Notes: a model not told the origin generated them from the sequence alone. Counted from the first letter of the stretch, positions 24,104 to 36,762 are shown. The stretch: 64,000 nt of DNA from Delphinapterus leucas (GCF_002288925.2 NW_022098037.1:3536062-3600061), one strand, 5' to 3'. Numbers and translations: made by a program.

Positions 24104-24559
24104 AGACGCAGACGTAGAGAATGGACTTGAGGACACGGGGAGGGGGAAGGGTAAGCTGGGACGAAGTGAGAGAGTGGCATGGACATATATACACTACCAA
24201 ATGTAAAATAGCTAGTGGGAAACAGCCACATAGCACAGAGAGATCAGCTCGGTGCTTTGTGACCACCTAGAGGGGTGGGATAGGGAGGGTGGGAGGGAGA
24301 TGCAAGATGGAGGAGATATGGGGATATATGTATATGTATAGCTGATTCACTTTGTTATACAGCAGAAACTAACACACCATTGTAAGGCAATTATACTCCA
24401 ATAAAAATGTTTAAAAACAAAAAACAAAAAACTAACCATCACAGTCACATACTGTGACCCCTCTACTCAGAGATGAAGTTATTCCAGATCAGGAAGTTAT
24501 CCAGGAACTACAGAATGTAAACAATTTAGACAGCGCTTTTTCCAACACTTCGCCTTATA

Positions 24560-24670
24560 TACTCAGCATTATTGTAATCATTTTAGAGATAAGGAAACTG
24601 AGGCTGAGAGAGATTTAAAGGGCTTCTGGTATAGTCGTAACTAGAACTCAAGTGTATTTCCAATTCAGCT
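24560..24670 (-). repeat. MIR SINE
   Basis: Reversed MIR core: attttagagataaggaaact, then gaggctgagagagatttaaa. Confidence 0.65.
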
Positions 24671-26400
24671 TTCTCTTCATGACACCACAATTTTGGGTTG
24701 AGAGGAACAACAAGGTTAGTGACATGGGCTGGTAGAAGGAGTCATCCATCTTGGGGCAGATCATGAGAATGCAGCCGTGAGCAGTTACTGGATTTGCCTA
24801 TATGAACGGTGTTGGGGAAGAGAATGGACTTGGCATTTCAGACAGACGATAGGACCCTGCATCCAGGACGAACCGGTCTCCTTTCTTTCAAAATTTAAAC
24901 TTTTCTACTCACTAATAACTTGGGCTTTTAAAGGAATTACATATGTTAATTTTTTAACTTGCATAAATTAGAGGAGAGTCTTACAATATTCTTTGTCTTA
25001 AGTGCCAGGATTATCCTAAACTAGAGCAAAGTATGTAAAACTTCATCACATCTGGCTGAGTTTTAAAGATTTCAAGAGCATGTTTCCTGGGGTTTGCTTG
25101 CCTATGTATTATTATGCTTCTCTAATATGCTTGTGTAATTATTATACAAATTTATTGACTTTGCAGGATTCACAGTCCCAGCAATTTCTCATTGATTACT
25201 TCAGGACTGATTTTATCAAAGGCTAAACAAGGACCTCCAGGAACTGAAGAAGCTCAAAAATGAATGCAACTGGGAATTTCTTTCTATCTGCTGAGTCTCG
25301 TGTGGAAACTTTTTGCTAGCATCCGTGAGTGGAACTTCCTAAGTACCAGCACAGAGCTAGGAAGCTTATGGCAATTTTAAGAAAAATGTTTAGGTTCAAT
25401 AATAACAGTTTACTGGAAGCACCTCTGATTTTCTTTTCCTGCCCTTTTTTATGCGCTTGGTTGTTTTGCTAAATTAAGTTTGAGGTTCACTCGCTTTGTT
25501 ATAACACCACGTTAATGAGGCCAAAATGTCAGGCTCCATCTCCGTAGTGACAAACTGCGCCCCTAACCTCAGGGAGCTTCCCTGGTAGACGAAAACAGGG
25601 AGGATATTTGCAAATACAGGGAAAACAATTTCAGGTCCTGACACGGAGACTGGCATTGCCTTCACTTTACACAAAATAGCAAATTGTTCCCTTCCGTAAG
25701 AAAGAAAAACCCAAAGGAAATTATTAGTGTCATAGAAGAAATGAGATTGTCAAAACAAAAAAACAAAGTAGAAGGTCCAAAAATGATTAACACAAAACCA
25801 AACCCATGGTTTAGAGGACAGAAGTTTTATTTGGTTTGAGATGCCCCAGGGATTACTCGGCATAAATGTGCTAAACAGTCCAGGTTGCACATCATGTAAT
25901 TAAAATCTGATTAATTCTTATCGGGTTAGCAAAGGATGGTGCTTTTTACCCCCCGAACAAATTGGCAATGCACCTGAACATTAAATTTAATTTGTCATTT
26001 TGCACATTTCACTGGCTCTATTGTAACAGACTTAGAAGCACATTTGCCACTCTGTCCTTTTTTGACATCAGTTCTCCCTACACTACGTACATTAGGTAAA
26101 TACTAAAATGTAGACAGGACAGAGTACTTTTAAAATTCTCTCATTTAGGAACATCACAATGAACTAATTGTGATTCAAGATATCAACACTACTTCTTGGC
26201 AGTTGCTACCAGCAAAGACAATAAAATGTAAATGAACAAATTACTGTTTAAACAGCAATACTTTTGATAATCAGCAGATACACTGAGGGATAAATATGGG
26301 GGAGAAAATCTGAAAAGGGAAAAAGGGGATTTAAATTTAAACAGAATTTCTTTTAATGTTTCCCCCATCGTACTAAAGTCCATCTTTAATTCATATTACA
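24671..26400. other. Intronic sequence, AT-rich, no recognised repeats
   Basis: No exon or repeat is recognised. The region about 25890-26010 is rich in TAAT/ATTA cores (catgtaattaaaatctgatt, then aacattaaatttaatttgtc), which makes it a weak candidate for a conserved noncoding element. Confidence 0.4.
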
Positions 26401-26438
26401 GTGAGCAATTTGTAATGCTATGTCAAAATAAATATGCA

Positions 26439-26650
26439 GGGCTTCTCTGGTGGCGCAGTGGTTGAGAGTCCGCCTGCCGATGCAGGGGACACGGGTTCGT
26501 GCCCCGGTCCAGGAAGATCCCACATGTCACGGAGCGGCTGGGCCCGTGAGCCATGGTCGCTGAGCCTGCGCGTCCAGAGCCTGTGCTCCGCAACGGGAGA
26601 GGCCACAACAGTGAGAGGCCCGTGTACCGCAAAAAAAAAAAAAAAAAAAA
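26439..26650 (+). mobile_element. CHR-2 SINE
   Basis: A full-length cetacean SINE: gggcttctctggtggcgcag, gttcgtgccccggtcc, gtgagaggcccgtgtaccgc and an A tail of about 20. The flanks share atatgca (26432-26438 and 26652-26658), a short or decayed target duplication. Confidence 0.95.
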
Positions 26651-26659
26651 GATATGCAA

Positions 26660-27080
26660 AGAAGATATGCATTTAAATTTTAAATCTGACCCCTAAGTTT
26701 GAATTTAACATTGTGGCCTAACTGAGTCCTGTATGTGGAATGGGAATTTTGAATCTGTTTTGAATGTCACAAGGATCAGCGATCATGCATAGTGTTACCA
26801 TTGTTCATTACCTAATATGACTTGTGAAAAGAACATGAAATGGCATTAATCATTATTTTCTACTACTAATAATATACTTTCAATGCAAATTTCACCATTT
26901 TCTAAATATCTGGCAGCAGGAAATTCTTCTCCTTCATCACAGTCACCAACCACCCCCGCTCCTTTATTCCGGATTTGCAGCTGGAAGCCTTGGTGACTGA
27001 TAAAAAGCATCCCCCACCAAAGGGAAGATTTAGACCTTACAACATTAAAGAAAAACTGAACTCCTGACCCCAAACCCAAA
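26660..27080. other. Intronic sequence without recognised elements
   Basis: No exon or repeat is recognised. Confidence 0.4.
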
Positions 27081-27089
27081 CACCTAGAA

Positions 27090-27205
27090 TCACAAAATCA
27101 TCGGGCCCATGGGACCTCAGGAGTTGCCGAAGGTCACCCAGCTGGTTAAAGGCAGAGAGGGAAATGGAAACCAGAGCTCCTGACTTCAGGTTGAGTGTTC
27201 ATCCG
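27090..27205 (-). repeat. MIR-like fragment
   Basis: Weak reversed MIR pattern: aaggtcacccagctggttaa, agagctcctgacttcagg. Confidence 0.5.
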
Positions 27206-27239
27206 CATACACAAAAATGAGCAGAATAACATCAGCTGG

Positions 27240-27440
27240 AGAAGCACAGACCTAGGATCACACAGACCTGGGTTTGAATTCTGATTCTGCCAATTCTTTG
27301 CTTTAATTTCTTCATCTGAAAAAGGTAAAAGCTAATGATACATACTAGGCATGTTATTGTGAGGATTAAGTGATATGATACACAGAAAGTACTTAATCAT
27401 AGGCCTGGCAAAGAGTAAATAGTAAATATTAACAATGGGT
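27240..27440 (+). repeat. MIR SINE
   Basis: Forward MIR: cacagacctgggtttgaatt, tctgattctgccaattcttt, cttcatctgaaaaaggtaaa, tattgtgaggattaagtgat, ggcctggcaaagagtaaa. Confidence 0.8.
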
Positions 27441-27534
27441 ATTAACTCATGTTGCCTAGACAACAATTTTTGTTCATATAAGTAACCTTTGTCTCCCACT
27501 CTCCTCCAAAAGAAACACAAGCTATACATATAGT

Positions 27535-27562
27535 TATATATATATATAAAGTTATATATATA
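27535..27562. repeat. Short (TA)n tract
   Basis: Two runs of TA dinucleotides interrupted by aaag. Confidence 0.85.
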
Positions 27563-28330
27563 CACAGTTGGTAAGGATGAAACTTGGACTCAAGTTCAGT
27601 GTATTGCTTCATCAACAGGGAAAAACAAGAGATTCAAAGAAGACAACATAACTTACTACAGGGCAAATAATATCCAATGTGTCTTCAACGGCCTGTAAAA
27701 TGATCCTAGTGACCTTATTTGTCTGCCCATCCAACTCCCAACACACATCTGTGCCCTTTAGCACAACTGGAAAGTGAGCAAACATGGTGATGGGATAAGC
27801 GAAGGGAGCTGGTGGTGTTTATCTAGGCCAATGCTGCATGTGTACATGTCGGGGGGTGGGCAATGCATGTGAGTACTCAAGGAGGAGGGGGGAGGGAGAC
27901 ACAGAGGGTGAGAGAGAGATTGACTAGTGAGGCTAACTGCTTAACCAGAAAAGTACACCTTGTTTCTACCAGGGCAAGGCTCCTAGGTACTGTTAAGTAG
28001 CCATAGCCTAAATGTCAGAGCTGGAATAAGGGAGTCATAGTGGCAGTTGCCAACCTAGAAGGAGCCCTAGACCCTCATTAGAGATGGAGACAAGTGTGTT
28101 CACCAGAACTCTCTCCAGTTAGAACACAGTATGTGCTGAATGATTTAAGAAGCTGTTGGGAATTGGGACTCCACAGGGGTATTTCTTCAGTGTGGCTGTA
28201 TTGGTCTGGACTTTTGAGTTTTAAATTTATCCTCTCAATTAGGACACTTCCAAGAGTGAAATAAAACACTATTAATAACTATGCTGGGAGAACAGGTATA
28301 AAGTAGGACTGTCCCAAAATGAGGACACAT
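27563..28330. other. Intronic sequence without recognised elements
   Basis: A G-rich stretch with gggtg and gaggagggg around 27850-27910. No exon or repeat family is recognised. Confidence 0.4.
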
Positions 28331-28339
28331 GGTCACCTT

Positions 28340-28790
28340 AGTTTTAAGTGTTGGAAATCTAATCGAACTGGCTTCAGCAAAATGACATTTATTGGGCTCA
28401 GTGTTTTAAAAGTCCAGTGGTAAGTCTAGCGTCAAGAATGCCAGTTTCCAAGACTCGGTCTCTCTCACTCCATCTCTCTCTGTTCTGTTTTCCCTTCTCA
28501 GGCATGCCCAGTCCCCGTAGTGGCCCCTGGCACCTCCAGGCTTACATCCTGCATCTTAGCAACATCAGCTTCTGTTTCCCAACACTCTACCAAAGTCCAA
28601 GAAAAGTTTCATTGGTCCACTTGGGTCTCAAGCCCATCTTTGACCCAGTCACTGTGGCCATGAGGGAATGGAATAGGCTGATTTGTCAAATCTGTATCAT
28701 AAGGCCACTTCTGCACTTGAGGATAAGAGAGAGGACGAGTCAACCACCCAAACCACATGGACCAAGCTTAATCAAGGTATGATTCCCCAA
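28340..28790 (-). mobile_element. Old interspersed repeat, probably LTR
   Basis: The block order is one I associate with an ancient mammalian LTR-type repeat: aatgacatttattgggctca, agtccagtggtaagtctagc, ctccaggcttacatcctgca, aaaagtttcattggtccact, accacatggaccaagct. The 121-codon frame from 28417 is not a recognised protein. Class is uncertain. Confidence 0.4.
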
Positions 28791-28879
28791 TGGAAAAGCA
28801 AGACATAAATTTGCAAGAAGGGAAATTATGCTGGCCAGGTAAGATCAATAATGTTCACTAACTCCAGGACTTGTGTTTA

Positions 28880-29130
28880 GCTAATAAACATTTTTTTGGT
28901 AAGATCCTTATGTGCCAGGATCCATGTTAATGACTCTATCTGGATTTCCCCATTTAAACTTCAAAACAATTATACAAGCTAGATACTTTATTACATGCAT
29001 ATTATAGATGAGGTAGCTCAGGTACATAGAAAATTAAGTCACTTCCCCATTCACAAGCCAGGGCATGACAAATTCAAGACTGGAAGCCAGGCAGTCAGAT
29101 TCCAGAACACATGCTCTTAGCTCTTACCTA
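28880..29130 (-). repeat. MIR SINE
   Basis: Reversed MIR: attatagatgaggtagctca, agaaaattaagtcacttccc, ccaggcagtcagattccaga, catgctcttagctcttac. Confidence 0.75.
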
Positions 29131-29139
29131 GGGAAACAT

Positions 29140-30180
29140 CCCATGCAGGCTATGGCAAGCACATTTGGTTAGATCTCTTGGAACAACACGAGAGAGGTTT
29201 GGAGTGGATTAGAAGAGCGAGCCTAAGGCCAGTCAATAAAAGCATCCTGTCTGTTGATTTAAAGCCCCAAAGTCCTGATACAAATTACTGCAGTACCTGA
29301 CAGAGTCCGGAGGCCCTGCAGTCAGCCAGCTTCTTGGGATAAGAATGAGAAGCAGCTTGATCTGTCTGGCTTCAGCTGTATCTCTAAAATACCAGCAGGG
29401 AAGTCTCTCAACACAACTGAGAGAGTATGCTCCAACAGTGGGTCCTATGAATTCAATAAGCCCTCCATTAATAAACAACAACAAAAATTTAACCTCAAAG
29501 AATGGGGGAAAAAAGGAGGGGGGGTATTTACAAACTACTTTTCTTATAGCAAAGAATTTCTTATTACAGTTACGCAAAAGGAACTTCAAAGATTCCAGAA
29601 ATAATTTAGTTATGTCAATGCAGAGCATTACTTGGCAACTTTGAGTGCAAGTATATTTAAATATATTTGGCCATGTTTACTTGCACATTCTTAAATTAGA
29701 CCTGAATAACTAGCTGATAGATACATAGTACAAACAGCTTGTTTGTAACAGGAAAACTGTTCAATCTATCTTCCTTTATAACTGAGCTTCCACAACCTTG
29801 ATTTATTGGTGTAGTTCAGGAAATTTATCCCACATAGTGTTATAGGGAATCACTTTCATTTGTATGCTAACTGCTTTTGATTATTTTTTTTAGCATCGTC
29901 AGTGGCCTTGATGATTGATTTTCAATCTAGCTAAACGAGTTCGTATTATACATATTTCCCAGTAGGAAAGAGATTATCTTAGCAGATAGTACACTTCGTG
30001 GCACAAAGAAAGTTCTAGCTCATTCCACTGACATTTGAAAGTTTTCAAGGGACATGCCACATGAGCAAGGCTTCTGGGCTTTTGAAGGAAAGATTATAGC
30101 AACAAGCAAAAAAAGTAGTTAATTCTTTAATGAAATGACATAGATACAGTGAGGGTACACATAACAGTTAAACAGTTACT
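29140..30180. other. Intronic sequence without recognised elements
   Basis: No exon or repeat is recognised. The 131-codon minus-strand frame (29233-29628) has no recognised similarity. Confidence 0.4.
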
Positions 30181-30425
30181 TAAGAATTTAGTCTCTGGGG
30201 TTTGAATCTTAGCATCACCACTTACCAGTATGTGACTCTAGGCAAGTTACTGAACCTGTCTAGGCCTTCGTTTCCACACCGCAAAATCAGAGCCACTAGC
30301 AATATCAACAATATTGAGTTGTTTGAGGATTAAATAAAATGATGCATGTGTGACACATTTGGCATGGTTCTTGGCTCATAGAAAGCCCTCAATAAATACT
30401 AGCTCTTGTTGCTGTTGTTGTTGTT
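30180..30425 (+). repeat. MIR SINE with (TTG)n tail
   Basis: Forward MIR: ggggtttgaatcttagcatc, accacttaccagtatgtgac, ggcaagttactgaacctgtc, gttgtttgaggattaaataa, gccctcaataaatactagct, then a short TTG repeat. Confidence 0.85.
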
Positions 30426-30429
30426 TTTA

Positions 30430-31105
30430 GAGTTGCAAAGGAAATAAACACAAAGATACCTCTCTGGCCACCAGATACCTAATAACTTAAGGGGAATGGA
30501 ATACGAGATTGACCATTTCCACTTAGCCCATTGTGACTTCTCTGCACATAGGCTAGAATTTATTCTTTTGATTATCAACCCACATTTGTCACAATGTCCC
30601 AGTCAAAGAATGAAGTGGGATCATTATTCCGAGATGCTTTTAATTAATACAGCAGTAAATTTTCATTCATTTCAGAGTTTTCCTTCCTGACCCATATCTA
30701 TCATATTTGATCATATATCATATCCTGACCATATAAACAAAGCCTTTGTCCTATACATTGCCTTTCTGTATCTTTCACCCCCAGCCCCCGCCATGCCACC
30801 AATTCTCCTCCAAAAGACTTGTAGCATTACTAGCTGTAACTTTGCAAAATCTGAGGATATGCTTCACATTATACTTGAGGCAGGTACCAGACAGCGCATT
30901 TCCCATCCTCGTCCCCCAGCCCTCCAGGGAAAATAGGACTGTATGATATGTAATGGACATACCTGTGGTTTCTGCACCCATCCATGTTCTTTTTTTTGAT
31001 GACACTACTGGATTTGCTTTGGGGAAGTCCCTTTAGCCCACTGCACAGTTACAGTGAGGTTGTCAGGTAAGGTACCTACTTCTCCTGGACAAAGAATGGA
31101 CATAT
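30430..31105. other. Intronic sequence without recognised elements
   Basis: No exon or repeat is recognised. Confidence 0.4.
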
Positions 31106-31109
31106 GACC

Positions 31110-31545
31110 TGTATTTGTTTCCTAAGGGTACCAAAACAAATTAAAACAAACTTCCTGGCTCAAAACAACAAAAACTTACTCTCTCACAGTTTAGGAGGAC
31201 CCCAGTCCAAAATCAAGCTGCCATCAGGGTTGGTTATTTCTGGAGGCTCTGAGGGATAAACTGTCCCCTGTCTCCCTTCCAACCTACAGTGGATGTTGTC
31301 AATCCTTGGTGTTCCTCAGCTTGTAGACACATCACTCCTATCTCACCTCCTTCTCCGTGTCTCTGGGCCTCCTTCTTTTCTGCCTCTCATTAGGACATTC
31401 TCATCAGATGCAGGACCCACCCTTATCAAGTATGGCCTCATTTCTACCCTTACCTTAGTTACATCTGTAAAAAGCCTTATTCCCATGTTTTGAAATTCTG
31501 GGTGGACATGAATTTTGAGTGGATGCTATTCGACCCATTCCATGA
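31110..31545 (-). mobile_element. ERVL/MaLR-type LTR
   Basis: A reversed LTR pattern: tgtatttgtttcctaagggt, gctcaaaacaacaaaaactt, actctctcacagtttaggag, tcattaggacattctcatca, cttagttacatctgtaaaaa, ending near gctattcgacccattcca. The subfamily (MLT2-like) is from memory. Confidence 0.65.
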
Positions 31546-32710
31546 CCCAAGACAGGCCAATCCAACTCTCTTTCCCTGGAAAACCAAAAGAACTAAAATT
31601 ATTTGCAACACGTTTGTTTTATCAGCAGAATCCTGAAGAGACTGCCCACTAGTTCCTGTTACTTATGTTCCAGAAGCTTCTCTGGTCTCCTACGTTGCAT
31701 GGCTGAGTTATTCAGGGTCTCCTTCATTCTGTGCATTACCCAATATCCTGGCAATAAATTCCCATGTAGCTTAACCAGGTGGAATCAGGTTCTGCTACGA
31801 GAAACCAAAGGAGTCTAAAGCAGAGACTACAATGTCTGAACCACCTCAGTCCTGAAATGTAGAAATAAGAATAATTGATGTCAAGGCCTGTTTTTTACAC
31901 TTTCCACTAACTAAATAGTCCTTTGATCACAACTCTTCCACCCATCTAACTTAGAATATTTTATTTCTGGAGACTTTACCTGCTTGTCACAGTAATTTTT
32001 CTAGAAGTCTTAGAAGTTTATGCAAATATGTAGGTCATAGTTCCCAGCCTCCTTCCAAATCCTGAAAGTGCTGACAGACTGACTAAACTAAGAAGTTATC
32101 TTATAATCCTAGGGCAGACTAATTAAATCCTACACATTGACATTTTTGGCTAAAAAATGATAACTACACTAATTAGCCCATTAGAAAATGTGCATATCTC
32201 ATTGTGCCAAATGAGAGGGGATTCCTTATAATTGTTCCTATAGGATTGCACGCAACTGCTGGGGACACGAGCTAATTGCAGGAAACGTCATTACCTTCCA
32301 AGTCCCATCACCCACTTAACTACTGAAGAGGTTCCCGAACAGTGAGGAGGAGGAGTCAGAGCTGGATGGGTTTTCCTAGAATCGTGGCTCATCACCACCA
32401 CACTCCAAAGTTTTTAGGAACATAATAAGTCTTTGCAAGTGGAATGAACGTGGCCTCTGACTTTCTACCAGATCCCACACTGTCTCAGGACACCAGGAAG
32501 CCAATAATGCTAACAAACTAGTACAGAGTGAAAAATTAAAACACTGTAAACTTTTGAAGACACATGTTTATGAAGAACATTTGGAGCTTTCAGGAAATCA
32601 TTTATTTAAGTAAAATCCCTAAAGATTTACTAAATGTCAGGCAGAGAAATTAAAATGTCAGTATACTGCAGCAAGGTCAAAACTGAATTAATAGCATGGA
32701 GGCAAATTAC
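31546..32710. other. Intronic sequence without recognised elements
   Basis: No exon or named repeat is recognised. Confidence 0.4.
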
Positions 32711-32714
32711 TCAA

Positions 32715-33355
32715 TTGGATACAATTTAACCAATCTTTGTGGACACCCACCATGTGCCTGACACTTTAGTAGGCCCAGCAGGGGATCAAAACTAAGAAAG
32801 AAGAGGCTAAGGCCGCCAGAGAGTTTGCAATCCAGTAAGAAGCATGAGAGCAGAAGGCAAACCCCAGAAATACAAAGGGGAAAATGCTATAAGAAAGAAA
32901 GAAACAAAGTGCTGGAGGAAAAAGGATTACTTCAATTGCAAAGATCAAGAAAGGCTTTCCCAGAGGAAGTAAAAATAGGGGTGGTCCTTGACTGACAGAT
33001 ATGCAGAAAAGATTAACCAGATGGACAGTCAACCCAAGTAAAATCACAAAGATAGGAAAATCCATGGTATATTCAGAGGACAGAAATTAGCTTTTCTGAG
33101 ATACAGGGCTTCCTAAAGAGGGAGACACGGCTGGAAAAATAGGTTTGCAGCTACCCCAAGGAGAGGCTTACAGGATAGGTACATGGTCTTTTTTATTCAT
33201 GGAGGGCAATGAGAGTCATTGAAAGTTTTTGCAAGGGAGCAGTCTGTTCAGCACTAGCTTAAGGAGGATTCATCTGGAGGCAATGTGAATGACAAACAGG
33301 AGCCAGAGATATCAATCTGTTGGGCATCTGACTCAGTTTTAAGCAGGAGAGTTTG
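32715..33355 (-). repeat. L2 LINE 3' fragment
   Basis: Reversed L2 in order: cacccaccatgtgcctgaca, gagtttgcaatccagtaaga, aggctttcccagaggaagta, ttgcaagggagcagtctgtt, ggaggattcatctggaggca. Confidence 0.8.
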
Positions 33356-33424
33356 GAAAGAAAGCAGGAAGGAGGGAAGGAGGACACATGTGCAAGAGAC
33401 AGGACAATGTCCCAACCCAGAATA

Positions 33425-33600
33425 GAAGTTCTCAACCCTGGCTGCATGGTAGACTCTCATGGGTAACATTATTGAAATACTGAATGCCAGGGCCCACCCC
33501 AAACCAATAACATCAGAACCTCTGTGGTTGGGCCCAGGCATTGGGATGTTTGAAAAGTTCACCAGGTGATTCCAATACACAGACAGTACTGATCCCCGCT
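33425..33600 (+). mobile_element. MER5-like hAT DNA transposon
   Basis: The nonautonomous hAT pattern: agttctcaaccctggctgca, catcagaacctctgtggttg, ggcccaggcattgggatgtt, caccaggtgattccaataca. Confidence 0.85.
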
Positions 33601-33609
33601 TATTCTTCA

Positions 33610-33845
33610 AGGTATAGTCCAGGGGCCAGCAGGCCCAGCATCACCTGAGAGCATGTTGGAAATACAAATTCTCAGACGACTCCTCTCAGAATATGCACAT
33701 TAACAAGATGACCAGGAAATATGCCCATGAACATTTAAGTTAGAGAAGTACAAACAGATGCTTCTGGGACAGGCCCTGAGATGATTCAGGTCTAATCAGT
33801 GCCCAGGTGAAGCCAACACAGGTCCACAAACCACACTTGAGAATG
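33610..33845 (-). mobile_element. Second hAT-type fragment, MER5-like
   Basis: The blocks cagcatcacctgagagcatg and ttggaaatacaaattctcag are typical of this hAT group. A similar end (ccacaaaccacacttgagaa) closes it. Orientation is uncertain. Confidence 0.5.
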
Positions 33846-33989
33846 TGTTAGAAATGCCAACACTGCACATGGCCAGACCACTCACTGGGGCTTCTGCTGT
33901 TTTCCTGAGGTCCAGTTTCTTCCCTTTCACTCTGTGTTCTAGTGTCAGACCTCATCCCCATCTCTGCAACCTGTCACCATGTTCACAGG

Positions 33990-34106
33990 TGTCAAGAACA
34001 ACTCCAGGAAAACAGTTTGGCTGTTCCTCAAGAAGCTACACGTGAATTACTATATGACCCAGCAATTCCACTCCTAGGTATATACCCAAAAGAATTGAAA
34101 GCAGAG
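33990..34106 (+). mobile_element. Older L1 ORF2 fragment
   Basis: A short piece of the 3' part of ORF2: gttcctcaagaagctacacg, tatgacccagcaattccact, ctaggtatatacccaaaaga. It runs straight into the second L1 at 34107, which starts at a different ORF2 position, so this is a junction between two L1 copies. Confidence 0.8.
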
Positions 34107-36762
34107 GTCACAAATCAAACCTCAGTAAATTTAAGAAAATTGAAATCATATCAAGCATCTTTTCCGACCACAACACTATGAGATTAGAAATCAATTACAG
34201 GAAGAAAAAGCAACTGTAAAAAATACAAACACATGAAGGTTAAAAAATACGCTACTAAATAACCAAGAGACCACTGGAGAAATCAAAGAGGAAATCAAAA
34301 AATACCTAGAAACAAATGACAACAAAAACACGATGACGCAAAACCTATGGGATGCAGCAAAAGCAGTTCTAAGAGGGAAGTTTATAGCAATACAATCCTA
34401 TCTCAAGAAACAAGAAAAATCTCAAATAAACGACCTAACCTTACACCTAAAGCAAATAGAGAAAGAAGAACAAACAAAACCCAAAGTTAGTAGAAGGAAA
34501 GAAATCATAAAAATCAGAGCAGAAATAAATGAAAAATAAATGAAGAAAACAATAGCAAAGGTCAATAAAACTAAAAGCTGGTTCTTTGAGAAGATAAACA
34601 AAACTGATAAACCTTTAGGCAGACTCATCAAGAAAAAAAGGGAGAAGTCTCAAATCAATAAAATTAGAAATGAAAAAGGAGAAGTTACAACTGACACCAC
34701 AGAAATACAAAGGTTCATAGGAGACTACTACAAGCAACTATATGCCAATAAAATGGACAACCTGGGAGAAATGGACAATTCTTAGAAAAGTACAACCTTC
34801 CAAGACTGAACCAGGAAGAAACAGAAAATATGAACAGACCAATCACAAGTAATGAAACTGAAACTTCATTAAATAAGTCTTCCAACAAACAGAAGTCCAG
34901 GACCAGATGGCTTCATAGGTGAATTCTATCAAATATTTAGAGGAGAGCTAACACCTATGCTTCTCAAGCTCTTCCAAAAAGCTGTAGAGGGTGGAACACC
35001 CAAATTCATTCTACAAGGCCACCAATACACTGATACCAAAGACATCACCAAAACAGAAAATTACAGGCCAATATCACTGATGAACATAGATGCAAAAATC
35101 TTCAACAAAATATCAGCAAACCAAATCAAACAACACATTAAAAGGATCACGCACCACGATCAAGTGGGATTTGTCCCAGGGATGCAAGGATTCTTCAATA
35201 TACGCAAATCAATCAATGTGATACACCATATTAACAAACAGAAGAATAAAAACCATATGATCATCTCAATAGATGCAGAAAAAGCTTTTGACAAAATTCA
35301 ACACCAGTTTATGATAAGAACCCTCCAGAAAGTGGGCACAGAGGGAACCTACCTCAACATAATAAAGGCCATATATGACAAACTCACAGCAAACATTATT
35401 CTCAGTGGTGAAAAACTGAAAGCATTTCCACTAAGATCAGGAACAAGACAAGGTTGTCCACTCTCACCACTATTATTCAACATAGTTTTGGAAGGTTTAG
35501 CCACAGCAATTAGAGAAGAAAAAGAAATACAAAGAATCTAAATTGGAAAAGAAGTAAAACTGTCACTGTTTGCACATGACATGATACCATACATAGCAAA
35601 TCCTAAACACGGCACCAGAAAACTACTACAGCTAATCAATGAATTTAGTAAAGTCGTAGAATAAAAAATTAATACACAGAAATCTCTTGCATTCCTGTAC
35701 ACTAACAACAAAAGATCAGAAAGAGAAATTAAGGGAAAAATCCCATTTAACACTGCAACAAAAAGAATAAAATACCTAGGAATAAACCTACCTAAGGAGA
35801 CAAAAGACCTGTATGCAGAAAGCTATAAGACACTGATGAAAGAAATTAAAGATGATACAAACAGATGGAGAGACATAGCATGTTCTTGGATGGGAAGAAT
35901 CAATATTGTGAAAATGACTATACTACCCAAAGTAATCTACAGATTCAGTGCAATCCCTATCAAACTACCAATGGCATTTTTCACAGAACTAGAACAAAAA
36001 ACTTTACAATTTGTATGGAAACACAAAAGACCCCGAATAGCCAAAGCAATCTTGAGAAAGAAAAATGGAGCTGGAGGAATCAGGCTCCCTGACTTCAGAC
36101 TACTACAAAGCTACAGCAATCAAGATAGTATGGTACTGGCACAGAAACAGAAATATAAGATCAATGGAACAGGATAGAAAGCCCAGAGACAGACCCACGC
36201 ATATATGGTCACCTTATCTTTGATAAAGGAGGCAAAAATATACAATGGAGAAGGAACAGACTCTTCAATAAGTGGTGCTGGGAAAACTGGACAGCTACAT
36301 GTAAAAGAATAAAATTAGAACACTCCCTAACACCATACACAAAAATAAACTCAAAATTGATTAAAGACCTAAATGTAAGGCCAGGCACTATAAAACTGTT
36401 AGAGGAGAACATAGGCAGGACACTCTTTGATATAAATCACAACAAGATCTTTTTTGACCCACCTCCTAGAGTAATGAAAATAAAAACAAAAATAAACAAA
36501 TGGGACCTATTTAAGCTTAAAAGATTTTGCACAGCAAATGAACCCATAAACAAGACAAAAAGATAACCCTCAGAATGGGAGAAAATATTTGCAAACAAAG
36601 CAACTGCAAAGGATTAATCTCCAAAATATATAAGTAGCTCATGCAGCTCAGTATCAAAAAAACAAACAACCCAATCAAAAACCCAAACAAAAATGTCTGT
36701 TTAGAAGACCTAAACAGACATTTCTCCAAAGATGACATACAGATAGCCAACAAACACAGGAG
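34107..36762 (+). pseudogene. L1 ORF2 remnant (copy B), truncated at both ends
   Basis: The sequence enters ORF2 at the end of the endonuclease region (gtcacaaatcaaacctcagt, compare 20638 in copy A). It runs through the reverse transcriptase ([44 protein letters not shown]) and stops abruptly at about 36762 with no 3' UTR or poly(A). Frames are broken near 34785, 35541 and 36177. The active-site box reads FAHD (35569-35580) instead of FADD. The RT core segment, 34957-35541, is still open for 194 codons. Confidence 0.9.
36691..36723. repeat. Perfect 14-base inverted repeat (hairpin) within L1 copy B
   Basis: Arms aaatgtctgtttag (36691-36704) and ctaaacagacattt (36710-36723) are exact reverse complements with a 5-base loop (aagac). 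Copy A at the same place reads aaatgggcagaagatctaaa, so the left arm is a change private to copy B. Confidence 0.97.

Larger units (their letters stand above)
18370..24430 (+). mobile_element. Near-complete but defective L1 (copy A)
   Basis: The element runs from a remnant of the 5' region (gggtcttggtactccagctg, near 18377) through ORF1, ORF2 and a 3' UTR ending in ccaataaaaatgtttaaaaa. The poly(A) tail is broken by C. Two CHR-2 SINEs interrupt it at 19814 and 21409. Stops and frameshifts occur in both ORFs and one catalytic residue is changed, so it cannot move itself. The 5' end may be truncated, since no clear target duplication was resolved. Confidence 0.93.

Noticed and set aside
34957..35541. 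194-codon open L1 frame as a functional gene
   Set aside because: It is part of a truncated L1 with an altered catalytic residue just downstream and frame breaks on both sides.
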